Assembly (NCBI RefSeq): GCF_028858725.1
Contig: NC_084790.1
Coordinates: 3,540,001 to 3,604,000, forward strand
Direction of reading: 5' to 3'
From: Colius striatus
Taxonomy: Eukaryota; Chordata; Aves; Coliiformes; Coliidae
Length of the DNA stretch: 64,000 nt
The notes below the pieces were generated by a model. The model was not told where the DNA came from. It ran no database searches and saw only the letters and a list, made by a program, of their open reading frames with translations. The position numbers and the translations under genes are program-made. Each line of letters opens with the position of its first letter. Positions within the stretch are counted from its first letter, which is position 1. Of the stretch, positions 1-13,745 are shown one piece after another.

Positions 1-3000
1 TCTGCAGTTTTTATCTACAGGTATTTTGTTAGGCATTAATCAGCATAATAAGCTTTAATTTTATGAGCACAAAATGTTGCAACTTGGATACTTATCTGGA
101 GTTCCTATGAGTGCTCTGAGAAGAAAACTGTGGAACGTGTTAGAACAAGACCTTCAGAACAACCTTAGGCAAAAATAAATGTGCACACACACTCCTGTGT
201 GTTTGGCTTCGTTACTCCCAGAGCAATTCATTTTGTCCACTTGAAGGCATGGATGTAATTTCAAAATTGCCTATGCATACATAATTGTCAGCCCTATTAA
301 TGGTCAAATGCTACACGGGTTGTATTAACTGGCTGCAGAATTAGTGCAGCAAAGTCTGCAGTGTTGAAACTAGCAAACCTTTCTAGAGCCCCCTAATCTC
401 AACATGAATGTCCTAATGTTTTTTCTTCACTTTGATGAGAGGGTAGCACAGATTGCTTAGGCAGTCATTTGCTTAAGGTGCTGGGGCTTTTTTGTGGTAA
501 CAATTCTCTGTATGGACAACCAAGCAGGGGCCAGACCCCCAAAGGCAGTAGGCATAAATATAATTCAGACACACTTGACTGGATGAAGTCCAAAGCTCTG
601 ATTCCCAACTCCTGGCTCGGAGGACAATTAACTACCTTGAACTATTACTTTCACTAAACATTACTTTTTTACTATCAAGTTCACCAGCCTGCTTTTGCAC
701 TTGCTCAGACCAGGCTGAGGCTCAGTGTCAACTACTTCCCACTTCCCACTGGCAAGTAGAGACTACGCAAGTGGCCCCTGGGGTGTGTAAATCCTCTGCC
801 TTGCTTGGCCCAGCAGCATACATCCACAGGCCAACATGATCTTCCTCCCTGGAATATACCTCAAGAAGAGTGGATGCCTTTCTTTCAGATGACACGTTGG
901 TTGTAGTAACAGAAAGTACACTGTGTGGATCAGTGCCTTTGCAAGCTGAGATTCAAATCTCTCTCTTCTGTATGATGGGTCACTGCAGTAATCAAAGCCA
1001 ATAAGATGACAGAACAGCTGTAGTTGCCCTGAGATCTGAGGCTGAGGATCCCAAATGGATGAAGGATCTGAAATTCAAGAGAGAGGCTGGAGACCTTGTT
1101 GGCACATGCTCTTAATGTGCCCTCCAGCTGCTACAGGCAATGTGAAAAATGATGTTCCATTTTGGCACCACCACCACCATCAAAACCTTCCAATCACATT
1201 GACTTCACCCTGCAGGAAAGCAGGGTAATCTCAGAGGGACAAGTGTGATTCTGGCTCAGAAAGTGTTAGAAATGGTAACTGGCATGTCACAGGCAGCAAT
1301 TAGCAGCCTGTGAAGTACCTGTCAGCTGTAGGACACAAAGCCTTGACCCACGGCTGTCACATCCAAGTGACTAAGTGAATGTTGTGTACATTTTCAGGAC
1401 CTCAGCAACAGATATTTTTCCCATCAACCTACCTGCATGAAAGATGCAAGTTATCCTTCACAGAAGTGTGTACTAGGACAGTGTTAGAGGTTTTTAAACT
1501 TCACAGGCAAACTCAATGCTGCCTTGGTAGTCTTGTTTCATTTGATGGGTCAAACCTAAATTTCTCTGGAACTTACTGTGATTGCACTAGAACATTATGA
1601 GATAATGTAGGAAGGAGGAATGAGCACAGATTCCCAGATGAAAACAGATCCTGCCTTCTAACAAAAATCTCTGTTAAGAGTGATGGGAAGAGATGGCTAA
1701 ATATATCAAGAGAATAAGCTGTGGCACATGCCAGAGGCTTAGCATCAGAATGACATTGAATTACAGGGAAATGTCTTAATTTTTTACTGCAGAGACACAC
1801 ACACAAAAAAAGGATATATTTTCTTCAGATCTGTTTTGAATGATGCAGGTCCAGCCTGTTATAAAAGTCTCCTAGTTTTGCTAAAACACACAGTGGCGTA
1901 GGCTGCTCACAGAGTTTGTCTTCATTCTGATGTTAGGCAGTAACTCTTCTTTGATATGTATCATGAAGGCCTGATTAAAAGGAAAACAATAACAGAGAGA
2001 GAGTGAAAGAATGTCGGCTGTGCTTGAAATGTGGCATGTGCTGAGCTTAACAAGAAGCAGTACGCAGTGTCCCAAACAGGCAGATACTCTGCAGACTGAG
2101 TAATGCTGGTAGCTGTGGCAATAAATGTCCTGCTTCTCGTCCGATTTGGAAACATCTATGTTCTATAGCATGCTGGATGCTCTATCAACACACAGACGTT
2201 AACAATTAAATTGTGCATCATACATAGGACAGAGATGAGAAAAGGTCCTAAAATTACCCATTCTTTTTAATTCTGTAAATTACAAACTTTACATGATCCA
2301 CAGAATACATTACCAGAAAGCATCAGAGAACAGCAGTTTTTGAAAGTTCTTCAAATGAGCTCAGAGAAGAAAAAATCATCCTGCCCACAGAATGGATTTT
2401 CTCTGGTTTGCAAATATTTGCATAGTTAAATATTTAATAATCAATACATTAAAATAGGCCAGGAGGAAATTCAATGTATGCAACTTTACAAGAGGATGGA
2501 GTGCTCATGGTTCCCTTGTATTTTTCAGGTACCCTAGTATTATAGTCTAAAGAGATGTACTACACTTTTGAGAACATCATGACTGTGAAAGAATGAAACA
2601 TCATGGAGAAAACTTTTATCTATTAAGAATAGAATCCTCCTAGCCAGCAGGATTTCTGTAAAATGCACAAAGATTGACCTAATAACAAATATGAAATAAC
2701 AACACCCCTAAGGATAAAATAGAGCATCCCATGAGCATATGGCTTAAAAGCTACTAAAGGTCTAAAAGCAAAACCTTTTATTTCTGTTTCTCCTTCATAT
2801 ATAAGTAGTGATAATAATATAGAACTACAATGAAATGTTGAGCTATCTAAAGTTCTCCACCCTCAAAGGCTTGACTCTTTCTTGTCTTTCACTGTTTTTT
2901 AAAGTATATTCCAAGGATATAAAAAGATACACCCTTAACAGAAATAGCTCCTAGTATGGACAAATCCCCACTGCAAGCAAGTAGATAAAGGGAAAGACAA

Positions 3001-5520
3001 TTGATAAATGAAATAAGAAACAAAGTAGGTTCTTGGAAAGTACATACCTATTAAGAGACTCTCTTGGTAAACATCTTTACTTGTTTTAATAGTTCCAGAT
3101 AATATTTTTGCTCACTGTCACTAGCAGACCATAGATTGTTCTAGCTTGTTTATGAAATGCCTCTAGAAGGAATATCACCAGAATCACTGGTGGAAACTGG
3201 AATGTGATAGTTAATTTTACTTACCGTAGTGGAATTTGTGCAAAAAGGCCACCAGTGACCAAAATGACATTACCCAGACACAAAGGCAAAACAACACTGA
3301 AAACAAAAACCATTCTGCGTATAGAAAACTAGATCTTTCAGCCCTAAGAACAGGCAGAAGCCCAGAAACAGTGTTTATGCTGCTGAGGTGACACTATCAT
3401 CCTTCAGCTGTGAACTAGGAGAAATTATCACATCATCAAGTTACTTGAAATCTTTCATCACCTTTGAGCATTGGGTATATCAAATGTCAAGATAAAATCA
3501 GAGAGCTTTTGAAAGAGATTGCATAAGCAGCAATAAAGCAATGCTGGCAAAAGCACGGTGCAAAGGACAGGACAGGATTCCATCAGAAAATGTTAAATAA
3601 TCCTTAATTTCACTTCAAAAAGAATGGCAGTTTAGGGGCAGAAATATAGTGTGTAACGAATCATGCACATGGAGACTGCTATCAGAGTGTGAAAACCAGC
3701 AGCAATGTACAACCAACTCCCAAATCAAGGTGGCCTTTGGAAAGTAGGGACTGTGCTGCACCGCTGTCTACAAGAGCTCATTTTGAAGCTGCTGAGAAAA
3801 GGACAGCAGACAACAATTGATAGGTCCTCAGATGTGTCCTACTTTATTCCCTGCACCTGGACTCGGTGGGATATTGCTAAATTTCATAAACACCTTACTG
3901 TTGTTAGAGAATTGGCAACCAAACTGAGATGAAGCAAAGTAAAGACGATCTTTAGCAAGACAGAGCAAAATTGTCCCTGCAGAAATGTACACGCTCTTGC
4001 AAGGAAACTGAAATGGTTTGGGGTCCACCAAGAGCAAGACCAAGAATGCTGATGGTTTTGTTGTGTTTGCAATTAAGCAGCAGGGACTGGCTGTTTGCAT
4101 GAATGGAATCCCTACTGTGTTAGAAAATAAGATGCATGTTTTTCACAGAAGCCTGGAGTGTTAGAACAGAGATAAGTAGACAGCCGAGGAAATGAGATCC
4201 TGCATTTGAACCAGAATATTTAATTTTCATCCAAGACAAAGATAAATTGTTATAATACAAACGTATTTTTGTAGATGACAGTTGTTTGGAATAGGAGAGT
4301 CAGTCAGCACTATTTGCCCAAACTCAGGCCCTTCTTCAGAAAAGTGTGGTTCTGGCTTCAGATACTCTGCTTTAGCATCAAATCTGACAACTGAAGAGGA
4401 AAACCATTTACAAGTTCATCTTGGGTGAGCTTGTGGTGATCAATTCAAGCCTTGCAGTTACAGTCTTATTTCTTTTGTGATCTCAACTGTCTGATTTCAA
4501 TTGATTTATGTAAAAGGTGTTTCAGCTTTTCTCTCAGGACACTCCATTAGAGTCTCAAGGTTGTCTGCATTAATAGCAGTATATATAATCACTCTATCAC
4601 CTATATGACACAGTAACAAAAGAGAGGGTGAGGAGTTCTGAGGAGTTTTATATTAAACCACAAAAGGTCTTTCCATACAGTAGTTTGTAGGTCATTCCAT
4701 TAGTACAGTTTCTAATTGTGCTACAATTGACTTCATAATACAATTACAGTATCCTTAATCTTCCTATAATTTGATATCAACAGTTCTTTGGTGAAAAAGA
4801 AATGCATCTTTTTTTCTCTTTGATTTCTAGACCTCAGTGATCTAGTGTTCTCTCCTATCATTTCCTGCACAAAGGAATTATTTGGTTTCTAAATAAGAAT
4901 CCCACTGCACTGCTTGAAACAAGCTTCTCAATAAACATGTTCTTGAAATGATGGCAGGGATACAGAAGTTGGACGATCTAATCAGGGCAGTTATACAGTC
5001 CTATTAATAAAACTCTTGCACCACCATCTATAGTAAGAAAAATATAAGCAGTGTAGAAGATCATAAATGAACAAAATATGAAAGAGCATTGTCTTTGACA
5101 ATAGAAGCCACAAAAATCTCTGCAAACAAAATCGTTTAACAATTAAACAATAAATGCATAGTCTAACATGAGAGAGGTGAGTCTCATCTTCCTTCTTTTA
5201 GGGGAGAACTGAGAACAAAATTCTCCCTGAATAGTTCCATCAGGTACACATTATCTCAACATGAGCTTCCAATGATCTTTTATACAGTAGCTCTTCCATC
5301 ACAAATCAGATCCAGGCTGCATGAGTCAAAAGACTACCTGTCCCAGAAAAAGCTAAATGAAAAGAATGCCACTCAAAAGAAACTAAATATTTGGTCTTAA
5401 ACAAACACCACAAACCCAGCAATAGGTTAGATTGCCTGAGATATCGGCACAAAAACATTGTTCAGCAAATTATTCTTGGCACAAACAACAAGGTTGGTAA
5501 ATGCCCTGGAGAAGGAAACA
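1..5520. other. intergenic DNA upstream of the keratin array
   Basis: I see no gene here. The open frames are short (at most about 90 codons), lie in both strands and lack splice or keratin signals. No CR1 end, LTR or tandem array stands out. By synteny a KRT14- or KRT17-like gene would be expected further upstream, but nothing in this stretch looks like its 3' exons or poly(A) site. Confidence 0.6.
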
Positions 5521-5531
5521 CCCTGATGGTG

Positions 5532-5554
5532 ACACCCACTGTCAAAAGTATAAG
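5532..5554 (+). promoter_or_regulatory. core promoter of gene 1 (KRT9-like)
   Basis: ACACCCA at 5532-5538 is followed by exactly 10 bases and then TATAAG at 5549-5554. The preceding bases extend the box to GGTGACACCCA (5528-5538), which is identical to the box before genes 2 and 3. The TATA start lies 101 bp before the ATG, so transcription should begin near 5578. CACCC is a Krueppel-like (KLF/Sp) type box; the factor is inferred. Confidence 0.75.
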
Positions 5555-5649
5555 TAGTGAGAAGTTGGGATGAAAATTTGCAGTCCTGAAGCTTATCAGG
5601 CTGTGCACCTAAATCTGGGATTGTGGTTAGACTCTTATCTGCTGTCACG

Positions 5650-8600
5650 ATGAGCTGTGGCACGAAGACTTCAAGTAGTAGCATTAGAATTAGCAGCGGA
5701 GGTGGTGGTGGTGGTGGTGGTGGTGGATGTAGCAGTGGAGGTGGTGGAGGTGGTGGCAGCTGTGGAGTACGTAAGTCTGGTGGATACTCCTCAGTGTCCA
5801 CTAGAAAATACACCTCTTCTGGAGGAAGCGGAGGCTTTTCTGGGAGAAGCTATGGTGGAGGAGTTTCCAGGAGCAGTTATGGAGGAGGCTTCAGCAGTGG
5901 CAGCTGTGGAAGGATTAGCCGCAGTAGCTATGGTGGGAGAGTGAGTGGTGGTAGTTATGGAGGAGGAATAAGCTGTGGAAGTATGGGAGGAGGATTTGGA
6001 TCAGGTGGAGGTGGATTTGGAGGAATGGGAGGTGGTTATGGAGCTGGCCTTGGTGGAGGTAGCTTTGGTGGTGGTGGTGGATACAGTGGAGGTGGATTTA
6101 GTGGCTTCGGAGGCAGTGGTGGCTTTGGAGGTGGCAGCTATGGTGGAGGTAGTTTTGGTGGAATGGGGTTCGGTGAAGATTCTGGGTTGCTGTCCACAAA
6201 TGAGAAGCTGACCATGCAGAACCTTAACGATCGCCTGGCGTCTTACCTGGATAAAGTGCGACGCTTGGAGGATGAAAATACTCAACTTGAACACCTGATC
6301 AGGGAGTGGTACAAAAACCAAGGTCCCACTGCTAGCAGGGACTACAGCCAATATTACAGAACAATTGAAGAACTTCAAAACCAGGTATGATGTGGTTGGA
6401 CTAACTTTGAACAGATTCTCATTAGAACAGCACTTGTCTCCTGCAGCACAATATCCCTATTTGGGGCAATATAGTCTCTCCTTTGTTTTAGCCAGGAAGC
6501 AGACTGGTGTGGTGGCAAAGCCTGACTACTAGTTTTTCTCTGCTGTAGGTGATAGGTGGATTCTATCATACTTGTGTTTGAGGCAGGTAGAGTTACTTGG
6601 TGCAAGAGCACCCATTATGGGGCCTGTCCAGAGCTCCTTTCATTGCTGTGCTCCTGCTTGTTTGTTCCTCTCTCTCCTTAACAGGAGATAGAATCATTGC
6701 TTGCTTATGTTGTGCTACTAGTGGCCATATTAATTGCTTCTTTTGGTGAATATACAGGATCAGCCAATGTGTACATTTGGTCTAATTCTAGCCCTCAGCC
6801 ATTTAATAGTGCCATATCTCCTAAATGAATATGGTTGGTGCCAAATGCAATGGTACTTGTGTTTTCTTGCTACTTTTCAAATATTCACTTCTTCAGTTAC
6901 TTTTAATGAATATTTGTAAACCAAAAGGCAAAGGCACTTTCTTTGAAGTGGAAGCAATAAACTCTTCTCTCTGTGTAGCTCCTGCAGCAATAGTCAGGCT
7001 TGACATTATCCTAAAGACATTATGAAATGTGTTTCTGCAAAGGTATTTATCTATGTATTTGACTGAAAAGGCAACTGACCATCTGCCCTCTCCCTTTCAG
7101 ATTGTTGGTGCAAATGTGGACCTTAACAAGATACTTCTTGACATTGACAACACCAGAATGACTGTGGATGACTTCAGACTGAAGTGAGTCTTCCCCATCC
7201 TGCCCCATTTCATCCAGTCTCCCTTTATTCTCCTTGAGTTTATGTTGTTAATTAATCTTTGAAGGTGCTATCCCCTCTTGGCTCCAATGGCAGAATATAT
7301 AACTGCTGGGAAAACCATTCTGAGAGGGATCTTTTTAGCTTTTAATTACTATATAAGAGTGCCATTTAAAGGACTAGCATCTAAGATTCTCCAACTTTGC
7401 ATGTAGATTTCTAAGCATAATCAGCATCATATAAAGCTCATAGACAGAAATTCTTCTGAAATCAAACAAACCATTTAGATATGGAAATATAGTTGGGGTC
7501 TTTCTTTTAAGAACAGAGAAACAGTATTAAAACCCAAAGATATGTTGATGGCAACTGCTCATTATCAAGACAACAAAGAGGTCTGGCTGCACTTTCACTA
7601 TCTTACTTGTCTGTCCTTTAGGTATGAGACTGAATATACTCTCCACCAGAGTGTGGCAAGTGATATTAATGGATTACGTCCACTTTTGGATCAACTGACT
7701 CTAGCAAGATCTGACTTGGAGACACAGTTTGAATCCCTGAAAGAGGAACTGATCTATCTTAAGAAGAACCATGAAGAGGTAATTTTCTTTAAAACAATAA
7801 CTAACCAAAACTCAATACTCAGAGAATTTCCTGTGGATTTCTTCCACAAGCAGTAACCAGATTTTGGCCACTGGCCTTGATCATCCAACTTGACACAATC
7901 TGGCTTTGAGTTTCAGGAGTAGGTAGCATCTATAGCTGCCTGCAACTAGTGTAATAAGACAGCCAAGTCAACATGTGGCAAAACGAGACCAAGGAAATGA
8001 ATGGCTTTCAGTACAATTTTGTTGTGGTGCCTGGCTATTGTTCACTGTAATGTTGGTCTTAGGAGTAGCAGAATTGGTCACTTTCATGACTAGGGAAGAT
8101 GAGGCTCCCTTTTCAGGAGTGGCCACATGAGGATTTGTGTCCTTTTTAACCTATGATATTTCTTCTTATTGTCACTCTCTGAGAACCTGGTGGTTTATTG
8201 GTTGGGTTTTTTTTCAGGAAATGAAAGGACTGCAAACACAATCCGGTGGTGATGTCAATGTGGAGGTCAATGCTACTCCTGGTATTAATCTGATGGAAAA
8301 ATTAAATGAAATGCGTTCCGAATACGAACGGCTTATTGAGAACAACCGGAAAGAGGTGGAAAGCTGGTATGAAACCAAGGTAAAGCACAGGGAGTTTTTT
8401 CAGATACTAAATCTTTAACAGATATTTATTAATTGCTTATTAATTGCTTTCTTGATGTTTTTCTTATTATTAAAAAATGCCTCATCTTTCTACGTGAATT
8501 TTTCAGATGGAAGAAGTTAATCAACAAGTCCACTCAAGTGGCCAGGAGATACAATCAAGCAACCAACAGATCTCTGAGCTGAGACGTGAATATCAAAGTC

Positions 8601-10661
8601 TGGAAATTGAGCTGCAGTCACAACTCAGCATGGTAAGTAAAGTCATTTGTGTCTGCTTCACCTGTGGCAAGGGCTGGATGCGTCACTGGAATGAAAAAAA
8701 GTGGTTACACCTAGGAAGTGGTCCATCTGTAGAGAATGGGATGATGGATTGCTTCTCTTCAAATACAGGCTTTTCTTCCCAGTTTGTGAAGATCTCAATG
8801 TTTTCCACTTGCAGGTCGACTCTTTGCAATCCAACTTGGAAGACACAGAACGTCGTTACAACATGCAGCTGCAGCAGATCCAGAGTATGATTGGCCCCTT
8901 GGAGGAGGAGCTGGCCAGCATCCGCTGTGAGATGGAGAGTCAGAATGAAGAGTACAAGATGCTCCTGGGCATCAAGACCCGCCTGGAACAGGAGATTGCT
9001 CAGTACCGGGCACTGCTTGAGGAAGGACAGCAAGACCTTGTGTATGTAAACTGATAAAACAATACAGCATTCTGTAAAACAAGGTTGCTAGATTAGTCAC
9101 AAAGATAGATTTTGCAAAACAATTTTGTGCTGAAATGAGGTTAATTCAGCTATGTTGACCAGTTGCCTCTCAGGTTTGAGGTCAGTTTCTTGGCAAGCCT
9201 GTTCAGAATATAAATCATGTAAAGAAAATGAATGCAGAACCTCTAGCCTGCTGATTTGGGGTTGGGCAGGGAAACCCATATACAGACATTTACCTTCACT
9301 GTGGTTCCAGAAAAAGCCAGGAACTGAACAGACAGAAGCCAACTTGGAAAATACTATAAGCAAAAAAACTATAGGTTTCCAAACCTTCACAACAGTCTCA
9401 GTGTAAATTCCTTTGAAAGCTCAAACTATTTCAATATCCTTTATGCTTGCAAACAACACCTGAAAGAACAGCTAAAGCTCCATTTTCTGCCCTTCCAGTT
9501 TGGAGTGCAGTAACATCATACACCAATAAAGCAACAGCGCTAAAGCTTGCAAGAAATACCTGAGTAGAACGTGGGAAAAGCAAAAAGTCTTGCATTCAAG
9601 CTGAAAATGAAAGAGAGGTTGATTTTTGGCACTGTATCAGTTGTCTTGCTGATCTGTGCTAGGTTGTAGAAAGGAGAACTACAGAGAGAAGCGCAGGCTT
9701 CTGTGCAGGGTATGTAGGCAGATTTCTTTCTGAGGTAAAAAATGCATCTGATTGATCCTTTTTCTCCTTCTTTCTCTTTCTTTACAGGATCCCATCAGGA
9801 GGAATGGGAGGAGGAATGGGAGGAGGAATGGGAGGAGGAATGGGAGGAGGAATGGGAGGTGGTGGCTACTCCTCTGGGGGAGGAAGAGGAGGAGGAGGAG
9901 GTGGTAGCATGAGTGGTAGCTATGGAGGTGGCAGCATTTCCTCTAGCAGTGGAATGGGAGGTGGAATCGGAGGAGGAAGTGGTGGAGGAGGAATCGGAGG
10001 AGGAAGTGGAGGAATAGGAGGGGGAAGTGGTGGTGGATGCGGTAGTATCGGAGGAGGAGGAGGTGGAAGGGTCTCAGGAGGCATCAGCAGTTCCCACTCC
10101 TACTCTTCATCTTCCCAGTCTCAGTCCTGCAGGAGTGGTGGTGAAAGCCAAGGTGAGTACTGTTTTATGGGCACACTATTCTCTCATTCCCATCCTTACT
10201 CATTGATACAGTGTGCCAACACACTCTTCCTGGGGTAAACAGTGCCAAGGCTAAACTAAACTTTCTGGAATGTGTTACATTTACTTCTACTAACAACTCT
10301 TTCCCATGTGTGTGCAAAGGACCAGCCCCACTCAAGAAACATCCATTCCAATTCCATTCAGTTTTGTGGGTGGCATCAGTCAATCACACAGTTAAAAGCC
10401 CAGCTATTTCTCTTCCTCTCTCTTATTCTTTGCAGAACCTTATGAACACTGCTGCTTTTGTTTGCTGTTTTGTACCCTGATGTTTTCCTTTGTGCTTTTG
10501 GGACAATTATGTCACCTATCACATAGCCAAGCTTCTTTTCTGTCTGGCAGATGCTGCTGCCTGAAGTACACACTGGTGCCTCAGAGATGCAGTGCCAGTA
10601 CTGAGGAAATTAATGCTTTCTTTATTTCTAACCAGGGTATGGAAGAAAATCTTTTGACTAA
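5650..10661 (+). CDS. KRT9-like: type I keratin, KRT9-like, gene 1 (8 coding exons, about 626 aa)
   Basis: Acidic epithelial keratin; it should form obligate heterodimers with a type II keratin and assemble into cytoplasmic intermediate filaments. Exons: 5650-6384, 7101-7183, 7622-7778, 8218-8379, 8507-8632, 8815-9041, 9788-10152, 10636-10661. All junctions are GT/AG and sit at the standard type I positions. The protein starts [11 protein letters not shown] (human KRT9 starts MSC). The head of about 185 residues is Gly/Ser loops including a poly-Gly run. The rod runs from about 186 to 494, with helix start [19 protein letters not shown] and helix end [21 protein letters not shown]. The tail has Met-Gly-Gly-Gly repeats and an SSHSYSSSS motif. 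KRT9 affinity comes from [21 protein letters not shown] and LLEEGQQD. The nearby GTG at 5623 is not a start; the ATG at 5650 has A at -3. Exon 8 is the least certain part: the acceptor at 10635 gives GYGRKSFD then stop, but acceptors at 10435 and 10550 also look usable. KRT10-like would be the alternative name. Confidence 0.92.
5699..5727 (+). repeat. GGT trinucleotide repeat in the coding head of gene 1
   Basis: About nine GGT units in a row encode a poly-glycine run near residues 17-26 of gene 1. Being a pure triplet array in frame, it can change length without breaking the gene. Confidence 0.9.
9798..9860 (+). repeat. 12-bp coding minisatellite in the tail exon of gene 1
   Basis: The unit GGAATGGGAGGA is repeated about 4-5 times at the start of exon 7 and encodes Met-Gly-Gly-Gly blocks. 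It is followed by less regular GGA/GGT glycine codons to about 10070. Glycine loops are typical of the tails of cornifying-epithelium keratins (KRT1, KRT9, KRT10). Confidence 0.9.
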
Positions 10662-10966
10662 GAATACACTTTGAGGATCCTACGGTGCAAGACCTTTCAA
10701 ACAGAAATTGTCCCAAATCCTCTACGTTCTCCATGCTCCTGAAGACAGACAGACGCTCCTAACAGTTCCTCACTGTTGCTGATGCCATCTATCCAAAAAG
10801 GCCCGTCAGAGCTACTCAGACAAGTCCCCTGCCCCCTTGCCATGCCTGCTATGCACTGTTCCTGCATGGAACTCTTTGTGGCTTCACGCATCGGCATTTG
10901 AGCTTCTTGCTTTACAGTTTCATCTTGCCTGTTACTTGAGTTGTTCTGTAACAGGAAAATGTCGCT

Positions 10967-10972
10967 AATAAA
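10967..10972 (+). terminator. poly(A) signal of gene 1
   Basis: AATAAA in the context CTAATAAAACTT, the same context as at genes 2 and 3. A GT/T-rich stretch follows at about 11000-11025. With exon 8 starting at 10636, the last exon is about 350 bp, close to the last exons of the two paralogues. Confidence 0.85.
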
Positions 10973-12235
10973 ACTTCATTTCTGCCTGATGCAACCAAAA
11001 TCCTGTGTGCAAGTTTTCTTCTGTAGGTGTAGACACTTAAAAAGAAAATACAAAGCCATGCCAACAGATGCCTCCAGGGAGAAAAGTTGATGGTGCGTTA
11101 CAACTGGTGATAATGAAATTTACAGTTAAAGCACCATTTCTGAGCATTCAGGGCAGATGATAATCTCCTTGTAGTATTCTGGGCTGTGCTTTTGTTTTTT
11201 AAGAGTATGCCAAATGCTCTTGTGGAGCTGAGCTCTGACACTCAATGGGGATTGACTACGACATCATAACAGACTGCAGAATCTCATCAGTCTATGAATG
11301 CCAGTGAAGCTGGCATCGAATGAGCCTGCCACAAAGAAACATGAATGATTACAGAACCGTGGTTGTAAAGTGAAAGGAATGTTTCGATTTGTGCTTCACA
11401 CAAACTGAACTGACACTCTGGCTTAGACTGCAAATGTACAAACCACGGATCTGCTTTTGAACAGACAAGAAAAAGAAGTTAAAAGGAAGTATCATTTACA
11501 GGACCTTTACAGAGTTGTCCTCCCTAAGATGTTAATACTAAAAACAATATTTTCCTTCTGCCTGTGGCAAATTAAGTGAAAGTACCTAGAGTGTTTACAT
11601 TTGGAAATAGGAAGATCTGGATGGTGAAGAAAATTAACATAAACTTTCTCAGCCACGTCCAGCTGTTACTTAACAACATTCCTGATTACAGTTAAAAAAA
11701 ACAGTTGAGTTGCAACAGCTCAGAGCAACTCAACAAACAAATAATCAGAAAACACTCTCTTGCTATTAGCTATGGTTTGGGAGTTGCATTTGCTTCTGTC
11801 CATCTTTTTTATAGCTGTTGTATCCATACATATAATTATACGTATTATACTATAGCTTTCTCCAGTGACTGGGACAAGTTTATTCATGAAAGCAAACAGT
11901 AGCTTGTTTTATTGCAGTCCACCACCGTGGATAAAACCCATTTCCAGAGACTCTGTTGAAAAACAACCCTCTGCCTTTTGGAAATCAACCAAATCAGAGG
12001 TCAAAGGAAATGAAATGTATCATCTCAGGCCTTTCAAAGCCGTCTCCTGTGCATGTTTTAGAAATCTCGGTAATTTCTGCATGATATTTTGGAGGAGAGC
12101 TTCCAAAGTCAGCAAATAGTAAACCACAGCTTTGCTAATTTTAATAAAAGTTAGCATCTGGGCTCCTTAGACTTATTTGAAAGTCTTAGTCCTTTTTACA
12201 GCTACCACCTAGAAAACACAGAGCAGATCTGTATC

Positions 12236-13160
12236 GTACTGTATTGTTACCTCTTTCACTTTGTTACGACTGCCTCCACAGATGTCAACCTACAGGCTGT
12301 GTAGCTCACAGGTAAACTCAGCAGTGGCAGACCTAGAAAGCAACATGAAATACTAGTGCCAGGTCCCCGTAGCTGCCCCATGAGGCAGGTTCAGCTCACA
12401 GACCCATTTGGAGAAAGCTCTGTCCTAACCCTGTCCAAGACAGAATGTCTGCAGTGAAGTTAAGTTATTAAAAAAGGCACACAGGGGTCTGAGCTCGGAA
12501 GGCTAGCAGACTATCCCAGGCAAATGAGGGCACAAAATCACCCTAAGGCTGCGCAAGTGAAGAGACTGTGTCACTTGGAAGTGAACTTGCAGGGCTGGGT
12601 GCTCAGGGAGTGGCCTCTAGTGGTGAATCAAGAGCCAAAAGCAGTGTGTGTTTTGTGGGAGAGGAGCTACCACCATTGACCAAGGGTACAATAGGCCAAG
12701 CACAGGGGTGTGGATTGACAGAATGGATGCAGAATTCACTTCCAGAAACATGAGTTACGTTGCCATGCAAACTTTCTCAACACTTTGACACCATTCATGG
12801 AAACAGGAGCCCTTGACCTACACCAAACCGAAGGCTGTATTTGTTTGTACTGTGCTTTCATGGACCATGCTTTGAAGACTTGTTAAATAGACTCTGTGCT
12901 ACACAAATACTTCCAATGACAAGCAACAGGAAGAATGAGATCCTAGTAATGCTGACTTCTATTTATTTGGTTTAGATACTTGGACTACACACACCATCTA
13001 GAAAGAGGTGGGAGGTTCATAGTGAACGATATATGGATTATGTCAATGTGGATTATTTCAAAGTAATCCAATGTGCTTATGGCAGAGCCCTCTAGAGGGT
13101 ACTATACTGTCACCTCTTGCTGTTGTTGGTTACAACTAACTCCACAGATGTCAATCTACA
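12236..13160 (+). repeat. pair of diverged direct repeats (12236-12294 and 13101-13160)
   Basis: Both copies read roughly TACTGTATTGTTACCTC, then a T/G-rich stretch, then a shared CTCCACAGATGTCAA and CTACA end. Similarity is clear but imperfect. They may be two fragments of an old interspersed element or a local duplication; I cannot name the family. Confidence 0.4.
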
Positions 13161-13745
13161 CTTTTATCATTTAAAGAGTATTTAGTTTCCTGTTTTGCAA
13201 TCACATTGCTGCCTAACAAGCACTAAGTGCTGAGCATGGTGTGATGACATATATAAGGGGTTAAAATAGGAAGAATGGAGACAGCACGTAGTGAGGGACC
13301 CAGTTAAAGGGAATGAAGGATTTTCAGGAAAAAGCCACTGGTGAGGCTATCAGAGAAGAAAAAGAAATCTCACTGAACAAAGACTGAGGAAAACCCTGTG
13401 GATCTTGAAAGTGAGAATGAATGCAATTCAGCTGGGGTCTTCCATGAAGAACTATGAAATGTGGAGATATGTCCTGCTCAAGGTTGTGGCCACAGAGATG
13501 GTTCTCCATCCCATATACACAAGATCAAAATGAAGAACATCATTAATTCCACCCTATCAATCTAGGGCATGTAGACACCTTGGACTACTTTTTTGAGTGC
13601 TGTAACTTTGGTGACCCTTTCTGAAAAGATACACAATAAAGCTGGAAAAGATTCAGAGAGTGGGGGAAAAGGTATAGAAATGCATGTGCATTTGATAGTA
13701 TCCCAGAGTGCTTCAGCCTCAGAAGAAGGTGTGGACTTCACAATG

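Noticed and set aside
3705-4100. Overlapping short frames on both strands near 3.7-4.1 kb
   Set aside because: No family resemblance, no start/splice support and normal length for chance frames.
5570-5653. Upstream ATG at 5570 whose 27-codon frame ends in a TGA overlapping the gene 1 start (ATGA)
   Set aside because: The TATA box at 5549 puts the expected transcription start near 5578, downstream of this ATG, so it is probably not in the mRNA.
5657-6211. Long Val/Glu-rich open frames in the +1 register of gene 1 exon 1, and Thr/Ser-rich frames on the other strand
   Set aside because: They are shadows of the GGN glycine repeats; the keratin frame is the one with conserved rod, splice phase and start.
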